Source: Desulfosporosinus sp.
GTDB taxonomy: Bacteria; Bacillota; Desulfitobacteriia; Desulfitobacteriales; Desulfitobacteriaceae
Reading direction: 5' to 3'
DNA length: 34,583 nucleotides
NCBI GenBank assembly: GCA_027353165.1
Contig: DAIEHY010000008.1
Location: forward strand, 1-34,583
Shown: positions 33,778 to 34,583 of the stretch, in pieces
Numbering within the stretch: the stretch's first letter is position 1
Layout of the letters: the number at the start of each line of letters is the position of its first letter
Made by a program: the position numbers and the translations under genes
The notes under the pieces: model-generated
The model's input: the letters and a program-made list of their open reading frames with translations, nothing else
Told to the model about the DNA's origin: nothing
Database searches by the model: none

Positions 33778-34341
33778 CTATAGGTTTTTCCCAAGTTCCA
33801 GTAAGGCAAAAGAATTCTTGGCAAGTACTTTATCACCCTGAAATTTTAAAATTGTATCAAACCCTAATTTATTCCAAAAATAGATTCCTAACCAGTTTTT
33901 AAGTGATACTCCAAGCCTAACTTGATAAAATCCTAATTCAAGGGCTTGTTCACATAAACTATTGATAACTTCTTGTCCATAATGATTGTTGCGGTAGTCT
34001 TCACAAAACAAAAGTGTAGCAATATATAAAACTTCTTTATCGGGATAACCGTGATAAAACTCTATGAATCCAATAATTTCAGATGAAGCCTTACGAGTCA
34101 TCAATTGAATTTTATAAAACTCTTTTATTCCATTAGGCGGTAAATTACCCTTGTCAACACCATTAAGTATATAGTCATTAGTCAATTCGCTATCCCTAGT
34201 CCAGCCTTCCGTATTTTCAGACTGTCTATAAATCTCTTGTAATCTATCCACATCCAGTAAATTTGCATCTCTAATAATCAAGCGTTCTGTTTCCCATAAA
34301 TCTGAAATCAAAGATTTATTAACCAATTTTCTTATTTCCAC
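33778..34341 (-). CDS. GNAT family N-acetyltransferase
   Basis: The protein resembles the RimJ/RimL-type GNAT branch: LWETERLIIRDANLLDVDRL at the start, EIIGFIEFYHGYP and LFCEDYRNNHYGQEVINSLCEQAL, which matches the acetyl-CoA pyrophosphate-binding motif, then GVSLKNWLGIYFWNKLGFDTI. The acceptor cannot be predicted. The track start is TTG 34383; GTG 34341 lies after GGGAG and is more likely (187 aa). Together with the PAS gene it forms an AT-rich pair upstream of the dcw cluster. Confidence 0.82.
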   Translation of the reverse strand: MEIRKLVNKSLISDLWETERLIIRDANLLDVDRLQEIYRQSENTEGWTRDSELTNDYILNGVDKGNLPPNGIKEFYKIQLMTRKASSEIIGFIEFYHGYPDKEVLYIATLLFCEDYRNNHYGQEVINSLCEQALELGFYQVRLGVSLKNWLGIYFWNKLGFDTILKFQGDKVLAKNSFALLELGKNL

Positions 34342-34414
34342 AAGCGTTTTCTCCCTATTTTTCTGCTTATAAATGCAAGTCAAGAACCGTCCCTAAACTT
34401 GTGCATCCAGCGCA

Positions 34415-34433
34415 TTTGCGTCAAAAACGCAAA
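34415..34433. other. Short perfect inverted repeat
   Basis: TTTGCGT and ACGCAAA surround a CAAAA loop. On the minus strand the hairpin is not followed by a clear T run, so it is only a weak terminator candidate for a gene beyond the window. Confidence 0.35.
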
Positions 34434-34447
34434 CAGCCCCACCCACG

Positions 34448-34515
34448 CGTCGTCCTTCTCCCGTCGCCCTAATCCCCATCGTTCCAACTCCGACGTTCCA
34501 ACCCCTTCGACCCAA
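34448..34515. repeat. Heptad repeat array 4, degenerate
   Basis: CGTTCCAAC occurs at 34480-34488 and 34494-34502, exactly 14 bp apart, i.e. two heptads. Units such as GTCCTTC and TCCCGTC precede them. The 7-bp phase is interrupted by short slips. It lies upstream of the GNAT gene in a region without an ORF and looks like the same family as arrays 1-3, in a more GC-rich and decayed form. Confidence 0.5.
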
Positions 34516-34583
34516 GCCCAGAGGAAGTTTCTTAGCTTAGAGAGCACGATTAGTGGAATTGCGTCAATGAGCGCAGAGGATAT

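Noticed and set aside
1-34583. tRNA or rRNA genes, insertion sequences, prophage genes
   Set aside because: No tRNA-like cloverleaf, rRNA sequence, transposase, integrase or phage gene was recognised on either strand.

Overview
This window comes from a low-to-mid-GC, endospore-forming Firmicute. Gene content and protein resemblance suggest a Desulfosporosinus/Desulfitobacterium-like member of the Peptococcaceae, but no database search was run. Evidence for a spore-former is the SpoIIGA, pro-sigma-E, sigma-G and YlmC genes. All genes I accept lie on the minus strand, so transcription runs from high to low coordinates.

Read in the direction of transcription, four blocks appear. (1) 34341-33396: a GNAT acetyltransferase and a small PAS protein in AT-rich sequence, apparently placed just before the cell-wall cluster. 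(2) 33318-24186: a division and cell-wall (dcw) cluster in the order murD, ftsW/spoVE, murG, an unrecognised 288-aa gene, murB, murA, ftsQ, sbp and ftsZ, closed by a strong terminator. No ftsA is present. (3) 23966-10338: spoIIGA, sigE, sigG, ylmC, pgeF (ylmD), a PhoB/PhoR-like two-component pair, an HlyD-like protein, yggS (ylmE), sepF (ylmF), yggT (ylmG), ylmH, divIVA, an orphan gene, and a T-box-controlled ileS. This is the Bacillus-type ftsZ-to-ileS order with a signalling cassette inserted between ylmD and ylmE. (4) 10222-2693: a tandem glycine riboswitch, gcvT, gcvH, gcvPA and gcvPB, then two radical SAM genes and a LipM-type octanoyltransferase. The end of the window carries comB, pduL, a DUF5665 membrane protein and a partial DksA/TraR-type zinc-finger gene.

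The most interesting functional unit is block 4. The glycine cleavage system, whose H protein needs lipoate, sits directly before two different radical SAM proteins and an octanoyltransferase. This fits a self-contained H-protein lipoylation module using the two-protein LipS1/LipS2-type lipoyl synthase in place of LipA. The most unusual DNA structure is a set of degenerate 7-bp tandem arrays that keep a GA/TC dinucleotide every seven bases. They lie at 17682-17723, 19842-19876, 21305-21353 and, less cleanly, 34448-34515. Three of them sit just upstream of a ribosome binding site, and one forms the 3' end of pgeF. Other points are an ileS T-box with little room for a stem I, a likely AUU start for yggT, and an 86-bp coding overlap into murB.
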